In this document: piece by piece, positions 1 through 11,156 of the stretch | Numbering within the stretch: position 1 is the stretch's first letter | Layout of the letters: every line of letters begins with the position of its first letter | DNA from: Modestobacter muralis | Lineage (GTDB): Bacteria; Actinomycetota; Actinomycetes; Mycobacteriales; Geodermatophilaceae | Direction: 5' to 3' | NCBI RefSeq assembly: GCF_010682105.1 | Contig: NZ_JAAGWH010000051.1 | Coordinates: 1-41,938, forward strand | DNA length: 41,938 bases | Translations under genes and position numbers: made by a program | Notes under the pieces: model-generated | What the model saw: only the letters and a program-made list of their open reading frames with translations | What the model was told of the DNA's origin: nothing | Database searches by the model: none

Positions 1-2
1 TC

Positions 3-749
3 GCGCCGCTGGGCGCCGTGGGCGGGCACTCGCGCCCGAGCCCCACCACGACGCCGGACGACCCGGATGGACGTCCGACCGCCGGCACCGGTCGTGCGCA
101 GTCAGCGGGGCTGCCGACGGATGAGGACGCCGCGTCGGTCGACGGTGCGCCGATCACCCACCAGCAGCTCCGCGACCTGCTCGAGGAGCTCGACTCCCTG
201 TGCCCGGGTGGTCTGCAGGCCCCGACCGGCGGTTCGCTGGGGATCTCACTGGTCGACCCGCTCACCGGCGCGCTGCGGGCGACGGTCAGCCGACCAGAAC
301 TCCAGCGGCTGGTCCGCCGCGGGTGCACCGACCACCCGGGCGGCAGGTGCGGGTGCCCGGCGGTCGACCGTCCACCGCCGGTCGACCGGTACACCCCCAC
401 CCCCGCGCAGCGCCGGTTCCTGCACGCCCGCGACCGCACCTGCCGGCATCCCGGCTGCCGTCGTCCCGCCGCGCGCACCGACCTCGACCACGTGCACGCC
501 CACGGCGACGGCGGCCCGACCGACTGCGCCAACCTGTGCTGCCTGTGCCGCCGGCACCACCGGCTCAAGACCCACGCCCCCGGCTGGCGGTTCACCATGA
601 CCGCCGACGGGGTCCTGTCGGTGACGACGCCCAGCGGGGTCACCCGCACCACCCGTCCGCCGGGCCTGCGGCTGACCATCGGACAGCAGTGGCCACCGAG
701 TCGCCAGCTGGTGGCCAGCGGCGCCCGCGCCGACCCCCCGCCCTTCTGA
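3..749 (+). CDS. HNH endonuclease of the DUF222 / 13E12 repeat family, 3' part only
   Basis: The reading frame is open from the window edge, so the gene starts upstream and its N-terminal DUF222 region is missing or cut. The visible ~248 codons end in a zinc-type HNH module: 'RTCRHPGCRRPA' (CxxxxC), then 'TDLDHVHAHGDGG' with the paired D-H, then 'NLCCLCRRHH' with the Asn, CxxC and final His. This order is that of the McrA-like HNH nucleases at the C-terminus of actinobacterial DUF222 proteins, which occur in many near-identical copies per genome (the mycobacterial 13E12 repeats). Family members are predicted DNA-cleaving enzymes of largely unknown physiological role. A GTG at base 18 could serve as a start but would leave only the C-terminal half, so I treat the gene as truncated by the window. 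A strong hairpin follows the stop codon. Confidence 0.85.
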   Translation, partial: APLGAVGGHSRPSPTTTPDDPDGRPTAGTGRAQSAGLPTDEDAASVDGAPITHQQLRDLLEELDSLCPGGLQAPTGGSLGISLVDPLTGALRATVSRPELQRLVRRGCTDHPGGRCGCPAVDRPPPVDRYTPTPAQRRFLHARDRTCRHPGCRRPAARTDLDHVHAHGDGGPTDCANLCCLCRRHHRLKTHAPGWRFTMTADGVLSVTTPSGVTRTTRPPGLRLTIGQQWPPSRQLVASGARADPPPF

Positions 750-757
750 CGCCCCAC

Positions 758-791
758 CCGCCGAGCGCAGCGCCGCCGCTGCGCTCGGCGG
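758..791 (+). terminator. Terminator hairpin after the HNH gene
   Basis: A perfect 13-bp inverted repeat (CCGCCGAGCGCAG / CTGCGCTCGGCGG) with an 8-base loop starts 9 bases after the HNH stop codon. There is no U-tract, as is usual in GC-rich actinobacteria. It should insulate the nuo promoter region from upstream transcription. Confidence 0.75.
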
Positions 792-1175
792 CATGCCGGT
801 GGCTGTGCGGCGATGGAGGGCCGTGGTCCCGAGCATCGAGCGATCCGTGGCGACGACGTCCAATCGACCAGTGGGACTCGGACGAGCAGGTGTCGGGCGA
901 TGCGCCGTGGCGTCGTCCCGCATCGGGGATCAGCCCCCGCCCACGGTCATGCCCTGAGCGGAGGGCGCGAGGGCAGCACCGGCAGACAGTGCGCAGCAGC
1001 CCCTGCCCCGATGGCGTCGCCTGCGCTCGCGCCGCCCCGTCGCTCGTGGACCCGGCGGCTCCGTCTCCCCCGCGCCGGCGCCGAGGCCGGCCGACCCCGT
1101 CGCGCGCCCATCCGTCCCCGGCGGAGCACGCGCCTGACCGACGAACGTCCAGCTCAGTGCGCCCGTGACAACCGT
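792..1175. other. About 380 bases with no recognisable gene
   Basis: Open frames exist on both strands here, but none translates to a recognisable protein, none has a good ribosome binding site, and the translations are Arg/Pro/Ala-rich in the manner of GC-rich noncoding frames. I see no tRNA, repeat or known RNA element. It may be a decayed gene or upstream control DNA for nuo. Confidence 0.5.
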
Positions 1176-1193
1176 TTGTGAAATGTCTCACGA
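1176..1193. promoter_or_regulatory. Second, weaker Rex-like operator upstream of nuoA
   Basis: TTGTGAAATGTCTCACGA matches the Rex box TTGTGAA-N4-TTCACAA at 12 of 14 specified positions. Its centre is 68 bases upstream of the centre of the perfect site at 1244–1261. It could be an auxiliary Rex site; functional assignment is inference. Confidence 0.5.
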
Positions 1194-1243
1194 AAGGTCT
1201 GGTGCGCCGGTCACCAGCGGAGATAGGCTCCAAACGCTCGACT

Positions 1244-1261
1244 TTGTGAAGTAGTTCACAA
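1244..1261. promoter_or_regulatory. Rex (redox-sensing repressor) operator for the nuo operon
   Basis: TTGTGAAGTAGTTCACAA is a perfect 7-bp inverted repeat around a 4-base spacer and matches the Rex operator consensus at all 14 specified positions. Rex is an NADH/NAD+-sensing repressor, and the nuo operon is an established Rex target in Streptomyces. The site lies 127 bases upstream of the nuoA start. A possible -10 hexamer TAGGCT lies at 1224–1229, just upstream of it, so bound Rex would block initiation or early elongation from there. Rex itself is not encoded in this window. Confidence 0.75.
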
Positions 1262-1388
1262 GCGCCGACCCGGTCCGCCGGGTGCGGAAGAGAGGTCGTC
1301 CGGTGGTCTGCACGACGAGGTGCACACCCCGCGGCGGTCGCACGGCGGCTGGTCCGCCGCCGGCCTCCGTGGGCGGAGAGCACGCCTG

Positions 1389-1751
1389 ATGCTGTCGAAC
1401 TACGTCCCGCTCGTCGGCCTGTTCGCCCTTGCCGCCGCCTTCGCCCTGTTCTCGGTGACGGCCGCCCCGTTCATCGGCCCGCGCCGCTACAACCGCGCCA
1501 AGCTCGAGGCCTACGAGTGCGGCATCGAGCCGGTCGACCAGCCGCTCACCGGCGGCCGCTTCCCGGTCAAGTACTACCTGACCGCGATGTTGTTCATCGT
1601 CTTCGACATCGAGATCGTCTTCCTCTACCCCTGGGCCGTCGCCAACGACTCACTCGGCGTCTTCGGCCTGGTCGAGATGGCCGTCTTCATCGGCACCGTC
1701 TTCATCGCCTACGCCTACGTGTGGCGCCGTGGCGGGCTCGAGTGGGAGTGA
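1389..1751 (+). CDS. nuoA: NADH-quinone oxidoreductase subunit A (NuoA)
   Basis: Small membrane subunit of respiratory complex I, 120 residues, the usual size. It has three predicted transmembrane helices (approximately residues 8–30, 60–82 and 88–110). The conserved loop 'YECGIEP' follows helix 1, and 'PVKYYLTAMLFIVFDIEI' opens helix 2; both are NuoA hallmarks. I chose the ATG at 1389, which has a GGCGGAGAG ribosome binding site just upstream, rather than the in-frame GTG at 1320, which would add 23 Arg-rich residues with no counterpart in NuoA. First gene of the 14-gene nuo operon, downstream of two Rex-type sites. Confidence 0.95.
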   Translation: MLSNYVPLVGLFALAAAFALFSVTAAPFIGPRRYNRAKLEAYECGIEPVDQPLTGGRFPVKYYLTAMLFIVFDIEIVFLYPWAVANDSLGVFGLVEMAVFIGTVFIAYAYVWRRGGLEWE

Positions 1752-1757
1752 GCTGAC

Positions 1758-2432
1758 ATGGGCCTGGAAGAGAAGCTGCCGTCCGGCGTCCTGCTGACCA
1801 GCGTGGAGAAGCTGGTCAACTGGACCCGCAAGTCCTCGCTGTGGCCGGCCACCTTCGGCCTGGCCTGCTGCGCCATCGAGATGATGGCCTCCGGCGCCGG
1901 CCGCTACGACCTGGCCCGGTTCGGCATGGAGGTCTTCCGCGCCTCGCCGCGCCAGGCCGACCTGATGATCGTCGCCGGACGGGTGAGCCAGAAGATGGCC
2001 CCGGTCCTGCGCCAGATCTACGACCAGATGCCCGAGCCGCGGTACGTGCTCGCGATGGGCGTCTGCGCCAGCTCCGGCGGCATGTTCAACAACTACGCGA
2101 TCGTCCAGGGCGTCGACCACGTCGTCCCGGTGGACATGTACCTGCCCGGCTGCCCGCCGCGGCCGGAGATGCTCACCGACGCCATCCTCAAGCTGCACAC
2201 CAAGATCCAGCACCAGCCGCTCGGCGCGAAGCGGGCCGCCCAGCAGGCCGCCGCCCGCGCCGACGGCACCGCGCCCGACCTGCACCTGGAGATGCCCTCC
2301 AGCGTCCGCGTCGACCCCGAGCGTCGCCGCGCCTACGAGGCCGCGGCCGCCGCGGGCCGCACCGGCCAGTTCACCAGCGAGGAGCGCGGCGGCCACGCCG
2401 TCCTCCTGCCGGGGCCGGGAGGGCCCCGATGA
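1758..2432 (+). CDS. nuoB: NADH-quinone oxidoreductase subunit B (NuoB)
   Basis: Peripheral-arm subunit that carries Fe-S cluster N2, the last electron carrier before menaquinone. The 224 residues include the tandem cysteines C37-C38 in 'LACCAIEMM', the later 'VCASSGG' and 'LPGCPPRPE', which together give the four N2 ligands. Core NuoB ends near residue 165. The rest is a charged Ala-rich C-terminal tail of about 55 residues, longer than in E. coli. It starts 6 bases after nuoA, and its stop overlaps the nuoC start in an ATGA. Confidence 0.96.
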   Translation: MGLEEKLPSGVLLTSVEKLVNWTRKSSLWPATFGLACCAIEMMASGAGRYDLARFGMEVFRASPRQADLMIVAGRVSQKMAPVLRQIYDQMPEPRYVLAMGVCASSGGMFNNYAIVQGVDHVVPVDMYLPGCPPRPEMLTDAILKLHTKIQHQPLGAKRAAQQAAARADGTAPDLHLEMPSSVRVDPERRRAYEAAAAAGRTGQFTSEERGGHAVLLPGPGGPR

Positions 2433-3108
2433 CCGACGGGTTCCGTCGCGGCGCGTTCGGGGTCACCGGCAGCGGCGACACCTCCGGCTTCGGCGGCCTG
2501 GTCCGCGTCGAGCCCGGCGGCGCGGTCGCGCTGCACTCCACCGAGCGTCCCTACGGCGGCTGGTTCGACGAGGTCACTGACGCGCTCGTCGACGCCGTGG
2601 GTGAGGCGACCTTCGCCGCCGCCGTCCCGCGGGTGCTGGTCGACCGCGGCGAGATCACCTACTTCGTCGACCGCGAGCACCTGCTCACCCTGGTGCAGGC
2701 CCTGCGGGACGACGAGGCGCTGCGCTTCGAGCTGTGCAGCAGCGTCTCCGCCGTCGACTACCTCGACTCCGGCGGTCCGGCCGCGAACACCGGCCGGCCG
2801 CGCTTCCACGTCGTCCACCACCTGACCTCGATGACCTACCGCCGCCGGATCCGGCTGGAGGTCGCCGTCACCGCGGAGGACCCGCACGTCCCCTCCGTCA
2901 CCGGCACCTACCCGACCGCGGACTGGCACGAGCGGGAGGTGTGGGACATGTTCGGCGTCGTCTTCGACGGCCACCCCGCACTGACCCGGATCCTCATGCC
3001 CGACGACTGGGACGGCCACCCCCAGCGCAAGGACTACCCCCTCGGCGGCGTCCCGGTCGAGTTCGAGGGCGCCCAGATCCCGCCGCCCGACGAGCGCCGG
3101 AGCTACCG

Positions 3109-3112
<4 letters not shown>
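2429..3112 (+). CDS. nuoC: NADH-quinone oxidoreductase subunit C (NuoC)
   Basis: Structural subunit of the complex I peripheral arm (30-kDa family), 227 residues and separate from NuoD, unlike the fused NuoCD of E. coli. The family signature is visible near the C-terminus as '[18 protein letters not shown]' followed by 'RILMPDDW' and 'RKDYPLGG'. It opens with an ATG inside the ATGA overlap with nuoB and closes in the same kind of overlap with nuoD, which predicts translational coupling. Confidence 0.95.
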
Positions 3113-4427
<1,315 letters not shown>

Positions 4428-4431
<4 letters not shown>

Positions 4432-5429
4432 CCGCGCTGCACGGGTCCCCGGAGGCCGCCGCCACCACCGGGCTCGACGGCAGCCCGACCGCGCACGTCG
4501 CCGGCCTGCCGCCGCTGACCGCGCAGACCGAGGCCGAGGCCCGCGAGCTGATGGCCCGCTACCCGCAGCCGCGCTCGGCGCTGCTGCCGATGCTGCACCT
4601 GGTCCAGTCCGTGCAGGGGTACGTCTCGCCCGAGGGCGTCGGCTTCTGCGCGCGACTGCTCGGGCTCACCAAGGCCGAGATCGGCGCGGTCTCGACGTTC
4701 TACACGATGTTCAAGCGGCACCCGACCGGCGAGCACCTGGTCAGCGTCTGCACCAACACCCTCTGCGCCGTCCTCGGCGGACAGCGGATCTACGACGCGC
4801 TGTCGGCCGACCTCGGCGTCGGCCACGACCAGACCACCCCCGACGGCACGATCACCCTCGAGCACGCCGAGTGCCTGGCCGCCTGCGACCACGCCCCCGT
4901 CGTCACCGTCGACTACGAGTTTTACGACCAGCAGGACGTCGAGTCTGCCCGCTCCCTGGTCACCGCGCTGCGGATGGGGGAGAAGCCGCCGCCCACCCGC
5001 GGCGCCCCGCTGACCGACTTCCGCGGCGTCTCCCGCCAGCTCGCCGGCCTCTCCCAGCACCCCGACGCCGCCGCCGCACAGGCCGCGGTGGACGGGCCGT
5101 CGGCCGGTGTCCCGACGCTGGTCGGCGTCCGGCTGGCCGCCGAGCGCGGCGAGACCGCACCCCCCTACGGGATCCCCGAGCCGGACCCCGCCCCCGCACC
5201 CGACGTGCCCACGGCGGGGACGGCGGGGGAGACGCCGGCCGAGCAGGCCGCCGACACGGCGGTCGCCGCAGCCGGCAACCCGGCCGAGCAGGCCGGTGCC
5301 GAGCAGCACCACCCGGACACCCCCGAGCCCGCCGGTCGGCAGCTCGCCGAGCGCGGTGCCGAGGGCACCGACCGGCCCGCCACCCAGGGCCAGTCCGGGT
5401 CCGGCACGTCCGTCGAGCGAGAGGTCTGA
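4428..5429 (+). CDS. nuoE: NADH-quinone oxidoreductase subunit E (NuoE) with long C-terminal extension
   Basis: 24-kDa thioredoxin-fold subunit of the NADH dehydrogenase module. It binds the off-path [2Fe-2S] cluster N1a through C108, C113, C149 and C153 ('VCTNTLC' and 'ECLAACD'). The catalytic fold is complete by about residue 190. At 333 residues the protein is about twice the E. coli length: after a linker it ends in roughly 90 residues rich in Ala, Pro, Glu and Gly with no hydrophobic core, probably disordered. It starts at a GTG overlapping the nuoD stop. nuoF follows after 1 base, and NuoE and NuoF pair physically. Confidence 0.93.
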
Positions 5430-5430
5430 C

Positions 5431-6774
5431 ATGCCCCTGACCCCGGTCCTGACCCAGCGCTTCGCCGCGGAGCGCTCCTGGACGCTGGAGACCTACGAAC
5501 GCCTCGACGGCTACGCCGCGCTCCGGCAGGCGCTGGCGATGACGCCCGACGAGCTGGTCGCCCTGGTCAAGGACTCCGGCCTGCGCGGCCGCGGCGGCGC
5601 CGGCTTCCCGACCGGCATGAAGTGGAGCTTCATCCCGCAGCCCAAGCCGGGGGAGACCCCGACCGGCCCGGCGGCCGCACCGAAGTACCTGGTGGTCAAC
5701 GCCGACGAGGGCGAGCCGGGCACCTGCAAGGACGTCCCGCTGATGATGGCCGACCCGCACTCGCTGATCGAGGGCGTGGTCATCGCCGCCTACGCCATCC
5801 GCTCGCACTTCGCCGTCATCTACGTCCGCGGCGAGGCCGTGCACGCCCACCGCCGGTTGGTCGCCGCGGTGCAGGAGGCGTACGCCGCGGGCTACCTCGG
5901 CACCGACGTCCTCGGCTCGGGCTGGGACGTGGAGCTGGTCGTGCACGCCGGCGCCGGCGCCTACATCTGCGGTGAGGAGACCGCGCTGCTGGAGTCGCTG
6001 GAGGGCTACCGCGGCCAGCCCCGGCTCAAGCCGCCGTTCCCCGCCGTCGCCGGCCTCTACGGCTCTCCGACGGTGATCAACAACGTCGAGACGCTGGCCA
6101 CCGTGCCCTACGTGGTCCGCGGCGGTGCGGACTGGTTCAAGCGCTTCGGCCCGGAGAAGAGCCCCGGCCCGAAGATCTACTCGCTGTCGGGCCGGGTGGT
6201 GCACCCCGGCCAGTACGAGGCCCCGATGGGGACGACGATGCGCGAGCTGCTGGCGATGGCCGGCGGCGTGCGGCCCGGGCACGAGCTGAAGTTCTGGACC
6301 CCGGGCGGCAGCTCCACCCCGTACTTCACCCCTGAGCACCTCGACGTCCCGCTGGACTTCGACTCCGTCGGCAAGGCGGGCTCCATGCTCGGCACCACCG
6401 CGCTGATGGTCTTCGACGAGACCGACTCGATCGTCGAGGCGACGCTGCGGTTCACCGAGTTCTACGCCCACGAGAGCTGCGGCAAGTGCACCCCGTGCCG
6501 GGAGGGCACGTCCTGGCTGGTCCAGGTGCTGGAACGGCTGGTGCACGGGCGGGGGATGGCCACCGACCTGGACCTGCTCACCGACATCGCCGACAACATC
6601 CTCGGCCGGTCGTTCTGCGCGCTCGGTGACGGTGCCACCAGCTGCATCGCCAGCTCCATGAAGTACTTCCGCGACGACTACGTGGCGCTGCTGCCGCTGG
6701 ACGAGCAGGAACGACTCGGCCGCTCGCTCCGCATCGAGCCCGTGGCGGCCGTGCCCGTCGGAGCGATGGCATGA
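5431..6774 (+). CDS. nuoF: NADH-quinone oxidoreductase subunit F (NuoF), NADH- and FMN-binding
   Basis: 51-kDa subunit, 447 residues, where NADH is oxidised and electrons pass to FMN and cluster N3. The glycine-rich 'GRGGAGFP' (about residue 53 on) and '[19 protein letters not shown]' form the FMN/NADH site. The [4Fe-4S] N3 ligands are C350, C353 and C356 in 'CGKCTPC' and C396 in 'FCALGDGA'. The ATG at 5431, one base after the nuoE stop, is preceded by GCGAGAGG. A longer in-frame reading upstream would overlap nuoE and has no family counterpart. The stop overlaps the nuoG start (ATGA). Confidence 0.96.
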   Translation: MPLTPVLTQRFAAERSWTLETYERLDGYAALRQALAMTPDELVALVKDSGLRGRGGAGFPTGMKWSFIPQPKPGETPTGPAAAPKYLVVNADEGEPGTCKDVPLMMADPHSLIEGVVIAAYAIRSHFAVIYVRGEAVHAHRRLVAAVQEAYAAGYLGTDVLGSGWDVELVVHAGAGAYICGEETALLESLEGYRGQPRLKPPFPAVAGLYGSPTVINNVETLATVPYVVRGGADWFKRFGPEKSPGPKIYSLSGRVVHPGQYEAPMGTTMRELLAMAGGVRPGHELKFWTPGGSSTPYFTPEHLDVPLDFDSVGKAGSMLGTTALMVFDETDSIVEATLRFTEFYAHESCGKCTPCREGTSWLVQVLERLVHGRGMATDLDLLTDIADNILGRSFCALGDGATSCIASSMKYFRDDYVALLPLDEQERLGRSLRIEPVAAVPVGAMA

Positions 6775-9167
6775 CCACCACCGTCCCCACTCCCGCCCCG
6801 GCCACGCCCCCGGCCGTCCCCGGCCCGCACACTCCGGACGACGCCGTCCACCTGACCATCGACGGCTTCCCGGTCGCGGTGGCCAAGGGCACGCTGATCA
6901 TCCGGGCCGCCGAGCAGATCGGCGTGCAGATCCCGCGGTTCTGCGACCACCCGCTGCTGGAGCCGGTCGGTGCGTGCCGGCAGTGCCTGGTCGAGGTGGG
7001 CGGGCAGCGCAAGCCGGTCGCCTCCTGCACCACCCCGGTCACCCCGGACATGGAGGTGCACACCCAGCTGTCCAGCCCGGTCGCGGACAAGGCGCAGCAG
7101 GGCACGATGGAGCTGCTGCTGGCCAACCACCCGCTGGACTGCCCGGTCTGCGACAAGGGCGGCGAGTGCCCGCTGCAGAACCAGGCGATGAGCAACGGGC
7201 GCACCGAGACCCGCTTCGTCGAGGTCAAGCGCACCTACCCCAAGCCGATGCCGATCAGCCCGCTGGTGCTGCTGGACCGCGAGCGCTGCGTGCTCTGCGC
7301 CCGGTGCACCCGGTTCAGCCAGCAGATCGCCGGCGACCCGTTCATCGAGCTCTTCGAGCGCGGCGCGCTGGAGCAGGTCGCGGTCTACGACGACGAGCCG
7401 TTCGAGTCCTACTTCTCCGGCAACACCACCCAGATCTGCCCGGTCGGCGCGCTGACCAGCTCGACCTACCGGTTCCGCTCCCGCCCGTTCGACCTGCGCA
7501 GCGAGCCCAGCGTCTGCGAGCACTGCGCCAGCGGCTGCGCCCAGCGCACCGACTACCGCCGCGGCGAGGTCACCCGCCGTCTCGCCGGGGAGGACGCGGC
7601 GGTCAACGAGGAGTGGACCTGCGACAAGGGCCGCTACGCCTTCCGCTACGCGGCCAGCGACGCCCGGCTCACCACCCCGCTGGTCCGGCGGGACGGCGAG
7701 CTGCGCCCCGCCTCCTGGCCGGAGGCGTGGGCCGCCGCGGCCGCGGGGCTGGCGGCGGCGCGGGCGGCCGGTGGGGTCGGCGTGCTCCCCGGCGGCCGGC
7801 TGACCGTCGAGGACGCCTACGCCTACGCCAAGTTCGCCCGGGTCGCGCTCGGCACCGACGACGTCGACGCCCGGGCCCGCGCGCACTCCGCCGAGGAGCT
7901 GGCCTTCCTCGCCACCGCCGTCGCCGGGACCGCACCCGGCGCCGGTGCGGTCACCTACGACGAGCTCAGCGCCGCCCCGACGGTGCTGCTGGTCGCCTTC
8001 GAGCCGGAGGAGGAGTCGCCGATCGTCTTCCTCCGGCTCCGCCGCGCGGTCCGCGAGAACGGCCTGCGCGTGCTCGACGTCGTCCCGTTCGCCACCCGCG
8101 CCGCGACGAAGCTTCAGGCGACCGTGCTGACCACGGTCCCCGGCGACGAGCCCCGCACCCTGGCCGGTCTGCACGCCAGCGAGGAGCTGCGTCGTCCCGG
8201 CGCCGTCGTCCTGGTGGGGGAGCGGCTGGCCGAGGTGCCCGGCGGGTTCACCGCGGTCGCCGCCCTGGCCCGGGCCACCGGTGCCCGGGTGGGCTGGGTG
8301 CCGCGTCGGGCCGGGGAACGGGGCGCGATCGAGGCCGGGGCGCTGCCCGGGCTGCTCCCCGGCGGGCGGGTGCTCACCACCCTGCTCGACCGGACCGAGA
8401 TGGAGCGGGTCTGGGGGGTGGACCTCCCGGCGTGCCCCGGCCGCGACCTGACCGGCATCCTCACCGCCGCCCGGGACCGCGCCCTGGGCGGGCTGCTCGT
8501 CGGCGGCGTCGACCCCGCCGACCTGCCCGACCCCGCGCTGGCCGCCCACGCGCTGGCCGCCGCCGGGTTCGTGGTCAGCCTGGAGCTGTTCCCCAGCGCG
8601 GTCACCGCGCACGCCGACGTCGTCCTCCCCGTCGCCGCGGCACCGGAGAAGGCCGGCGCCTACCTGGACTGGGAGGGCCGCGTGCGCGCCTTCGACGCCA
8701 CCCTGCACGGCACCGGCCAGCTCACCGACGCCCGCGTGCTGCACGGCATCGCCGAGCACCTCGGGGTCGACCTCGGCCTGCCGACCACCACCGCCGCCCG
8801 CACCGAGCTGGTCGCCCTCGGCGGTGCCGCGCAGGCGCCGCCGCCCGGGCCGGACGTCGCCCCGGCGCCGGCTCCGCGGCTCGCCGCGGGACAGGCGGTG
8901 CTCGCCTCCTGGCGGCAGCTGCTCGACGGCGGCACGCTGCTGCGCGACGAGCCGGCGCTGGCCGGCACCGCCCGCCGGCCGGTCGCCCGGCTGGGTGCCG
9001 CGACCGCCGCCCGGCTGGGCCTGGCCGAGGGCGACCCGCTCACCGTCGCCGGGTCGCTCACGCTGCCGTTGCAGCTGGGCGACCTGCCCGAGGGCGTCGT
9101 CTGGGTGCCCATGGGCTCGGGCCTGCGGCCGGGCGCCGTCGTCACCCTGAGCGGCGGTGCGGCATGA
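6771..9167 (+). CDS. nuoG: NADH-quinone oxidoreductase subunit G (NuoG)
   Basis: 75-kDa Fe-S subunit, 798 residues. The N-terminal ferredoxin-type [2Fe-2S] ligands are in 'FCDHP', 'GACRQC' and 'SCTTP'. The His-coordinated cluster is in '[17 protein letters not shown]', and a third cluster is in '[10 protein letters not shown]' plus 'CPVGAL'. The extra N7 cluster motif 'CEHCASGC' with a later 'TCDKGR' is present, as in E. coli and other actinobacteria. The remaining ~500 residues form the molybdopterin-oxidoreductase-like domain, which no longer binds the cofactor in complex I. It starts in an ATGA overlap with nuoF and ends in an ATGA overlap with nuoH. Confidence 0.95.
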   Translation: MTTTVPTPAPATPPAVPGPHTPDDAVHLTIDGFPVAVAKGTLIIRAAEQIGVQIPRFCDHPLLEPVGACRQCLVEVGGQRKPVASCTTPVTPDMEVHTQLSSPVADKAQQGTMELLLANHPLDCPVCDKGGECPLQNQAMSNGRTETRFVEVKRTYPKPMPISPLVLLDRERCVLCARCTRFSQQIAGDPFIELFERGALEQVAVYDDEPFESYFSGNTTQICPVGALTSSTYRFRSRPFDLRSEPSVCEHCASGCAQRTDYRRGEVTRRLAGEDAAVNEEWTCDKGRYAFRYAASDARLTTPLVRRDGELRPASWPEAWAAAAAGLAAARAAGGVGVLPGGRLTVEDAYAYAKFARVALGTDDVDARARAHSAEELAFLATAVAGTAPGAGAVTYDELSAAPTVLLVAFEPEEESPIVFLRLRRAVRENGLRVLDVVPFATRAATKLQATVLTTVPGDEPRTLAGLHASEELRRPGAVVLVGERLAEVPGGFTAVAALARATGARVGWVPRRAGERGAIEAGALPGLLPGGRVLTTLLDRTEMERVWGVDLPACPGRDLTGILTAARDRALGGLLVGGVDPADLPDPALAAHALAAAGFVVSLELFPSAVTAHADVVLPVAAAPEKAGAYLDWEGRVRAFDATLHGTGQLTDARVLHGIAEHLGVDLGLPTTTAARTELVALGGAAQAPPPGPDVAPAPAPRLAAGQAVLASWRQLLDGGTLLRDEPALAGTARRPVARLGAATAARLGLAEGDPLTVAGSLTLPLQLGDLPEGVVWVPMGSGLRPGAVVTLSGGAA

Positions 9168-10573
9168 CCGCCCTGGCCAGCGCCGACCAGCCCACGCTGG
9201 CCGACTTCGGGCACGACGTGTGGTGGATCGTGCTCATCAAGATCGTCGGCATCTTCGGCGTGCTCGTCGCCATGACGCTGTTCGCGATCGTCTTCGAGCG
9301 CAAGGTCGTCGCCCGGATGCAGCAGCGGACCGGCCCCAACCGGGTCGGCCCGCGCGGCTACCTGCAGAGCCTCGCCGACGGCCTGAAGCTGGCGTTCAAG
9401 GAGGACATCATGCCGGCGCTGGCCGACCGGCCGGTGTACTTCCTGGCCCCGGTCATCGCCACCATCCCGGCGTTCCTGGCGTTCTCGGTCATCCCGCTCG
9501 GCCCGACGGTGAGCATCTTCGGCGAGCGCACCCCGCTGCAGCTCACCGACGCCCCGATCGGCGTGCTGATCGTGCTGGCCTGCTCGGCGATGGGCGTCTA
9601 CGGCATCGTGCTGGCCGGCTGGGCGTCCGGCTCGACCTACCCGCTGCTCGGCGGGCTGCGCAGCGCCGCCCAGATGGTCAGCTACGAGATCGCCATGGGG
9701 CTGTCGATCGTGGCGGTCTTCCTCTACGCCGGGTCGATGTCGACCTCGGAGATCGTCGCCGCCCAGGCGAACGGGACGTCGCTGTTCGGGGGTACCGGCA
9801 ACGGCCCGGGCTGGTTCGCCGTCCTGCTGCCGGTGTCCTTCGTCATCTACGTGATCGCCGTGGTGGGGGAGACCAACCGGGCGCCGTTCGACCTGCCCGA
9901 GGCCGAGAGCGAGCTGGTCGGCGGCTTCCACACCGAGTACTCGTCGCTGAAGTTCGCGCTCTTCTTCCTGGCCGAGTACGTCAACATGGTCACCGTCTCC
10001 GCGCTGGCCGCGACCCTCTTCCTGGGCGGCTGGCGCGCGCCGTGGCCGATCTCGGTCTGGGACGGCGCGAACACCGGCTGGTGGCCGCTGCTGTGGTTCT
10101 TCGGCAAGGTCGTCGCCGCGCTGTTCGTCTTCATCTGGCTGCGCGGCACCCTGCCCCGGCTCCGCTACGACCAGTTCATGCGCTTCGGCTGGAAGGTGCT
10201 GGTGCCCACGGCGCTGGTCTGGATCCTGGTCGTCGCCACGATGCGCACCGTCTCCCGCGAGGCCGGCCTGGACGGCGGCGTGATCGCGGTGTTCGTCGGG
10301 GTGCCGCTCGCGCTGGTGGTCATCGCCGGCCTGCTGATCGCCTCCCGCCGCCGCAACCGCGACACCCGGGTGGTCGCCCGGGCCGCCGCGGCCGGCGCAC
10401 TGCAGCCCACCGGCGCCGAGGTGCTGCCCCCGCGCGGCAGCTCCAGCGCCGCCGGCGGGTTCCCGGTGCCCCCGCTGGACCTGGTCGTGCCGCCGTCCCC
10501 ACGGCTGCGCACCCGCGAACCCGTCGGGGTCGGCGCGCCGGCCCTCACCACCGAGGAGGACGGCGATGTCTGA
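9164..10573 (+). CDS. nuoH: NADH-quinone oxidoreductase subunit H (NuoH) with cytosolic tail
   Basis: Membrane subunit that links the peripheral arm to the proton pumps and forms the quinone entry channel. It has eight or nine predicted helices. Signatures are '[19 protein letters not shown]' in the first cytosolic loop, '[18 protein letters not shown]' with the conserved acidic residues, and 'GFHTEYSS'. The 469 residues exceed the ~330 of E. coli. The excess is a cytosolic tail of about 80 residues after the last helix, rich in Arg, Pro and Gly. It overlaps nuoI by 8 bases. Confidence 0.95.
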   Translation: MTALASADQPTLADFGHDVWWIVLIKIVGIFGVLVAMTLFAIVFERKVVARMQQRTGPNRVGPRGYLQSLADGLKLAFKEDIMPALADRPVYFLAPVIATIPAFLAFSVIPLGPTVSIFGERTPLQLTDAPIGVLIVLACSAMGVYGIVLAGWASGSTYPLLGGLRSAAQMVSYEIAMGLSIVAVFLYAGSMSTSEIVAAQANGTSLFGGTGNGPGWFAVLLPVSFVIYVIAVVGETNRAPFDLPEAESELVGGFHTEYSSLKFALFFLAEYVNMVTVSALAATLFLGGWRAPWPISVWDGANTGWWPLLWFFGKVVAALFVFIWLRGTLPRLRYDQFMRFGWKVLVPTALVWILVVATMRTVSREAGLDGGVIAVFVGVPLALVVIAGLLIASRRRNRDTRVVARAAAAGALQPTGAEVLPPRGSSSAAGGFPVPPLDLVVPPSPRLRTREPVGVGAPALTTEEDGDV

Positions 10574-11156
10574 GCACCTGCCCGAACCGCGCCGCGGCGC
10601 CGAGGTGACGCGGCCCGCTGAGACCGGTGCCCCGGCGAAGCGCACGTCCCGGCTGCCCGGGCCCGCGCAGGGCTTCGGCGTCACCTTCGCGGCGATGTTC
10701 GCGAAGGTCACCACCGAGGAGTACCCGGAGGTGCCCAAGCAGACCAAGCCGCGCTACCACGGCCGGCACGTGCTCAACCGGCACCCCGACGGCCTGGAGA
10801 AGTGCGTGGGCTGCGAGCTGTGCGCCTGGGCGTGCCCGGCCGACGCGATCTACGTGCAGGGCGGGGACAACACCGACGAGGCCCGGTTCTCACCCGGCGA
10901 GCGGTACGGCGCGGTCTACCAGATCAACTACCTGCGCTGCATCTTCTGCGGGCTGTGCATCGAGGCCTGCCCGACCCGCTCGCTGACCATGAGCAACGAC
11001 TTCGAGCTGGCCGACGACGACCGGCAGAAGCTGATCTACACCAAGGAGCAGCTGCTCGCCCCCCTGCTTCCGGGCATGGAGCAGCCGCCGCACCCGTTGC
11101 GGCTGGGCGACGACGAGCGCGACTACTACGTCCGCGACGCGGGGACGCCGGCATGA
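10566..11156 (+). CDS. nuoI: NADH-quinone oxidoreductase subunit I (NuoI)
   Basis: 8Fe-ferredoxin-like subunit, 196 residues, carrying clusters N6a and N6b between NuoG and NuoB. The two [4Fe-4S] motifs are complete: C80, C83, C86, C90 in '[12 protein letters not shown]' and C125, C128, C131, C135 in '[12 protein letters not shown]'. An N-terminal stretch of about 45 residues precedes the amphipathic membrane-surface helices. It starts inside the end of nuoH and ends in an ATGA overlap with nuoJ. Confidence 0.96.
   Translation: MSEHLPEPRRGAEVTRPAETGAPAKRTSRLPGPAQGFGVTFAAMFAKVTTEEYPEVPKQTKPRYHGRHVLNRHPDGLEKCVGCELCAWACPADAIYVQGGDNTDEARFSPGERYGAVYQINYLRCIFCGLCIEACPTRSLTMSNDFELADDDRQKLIYTKEQLLAPLLPGMEQPPHPLRLGDDERDYYVRDAGTPA

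Noticed and set aside
640-1383. Minus-strand open frame over the pre-nuo region
   Set aside because: It has no recognisable domain and no ribosome binding site, and it runs through the terminator hairpin and both Rex-type sites.
6678-8759. Long open frame on the minus strand opposite nuoG
   Set aside because: Its composition (Gly/Ala/Gln/Arg/His repeats) is that of the complement of a GC-rich gene, it resembles no family, and nuoG fills the other strand with all its cluster motifs.
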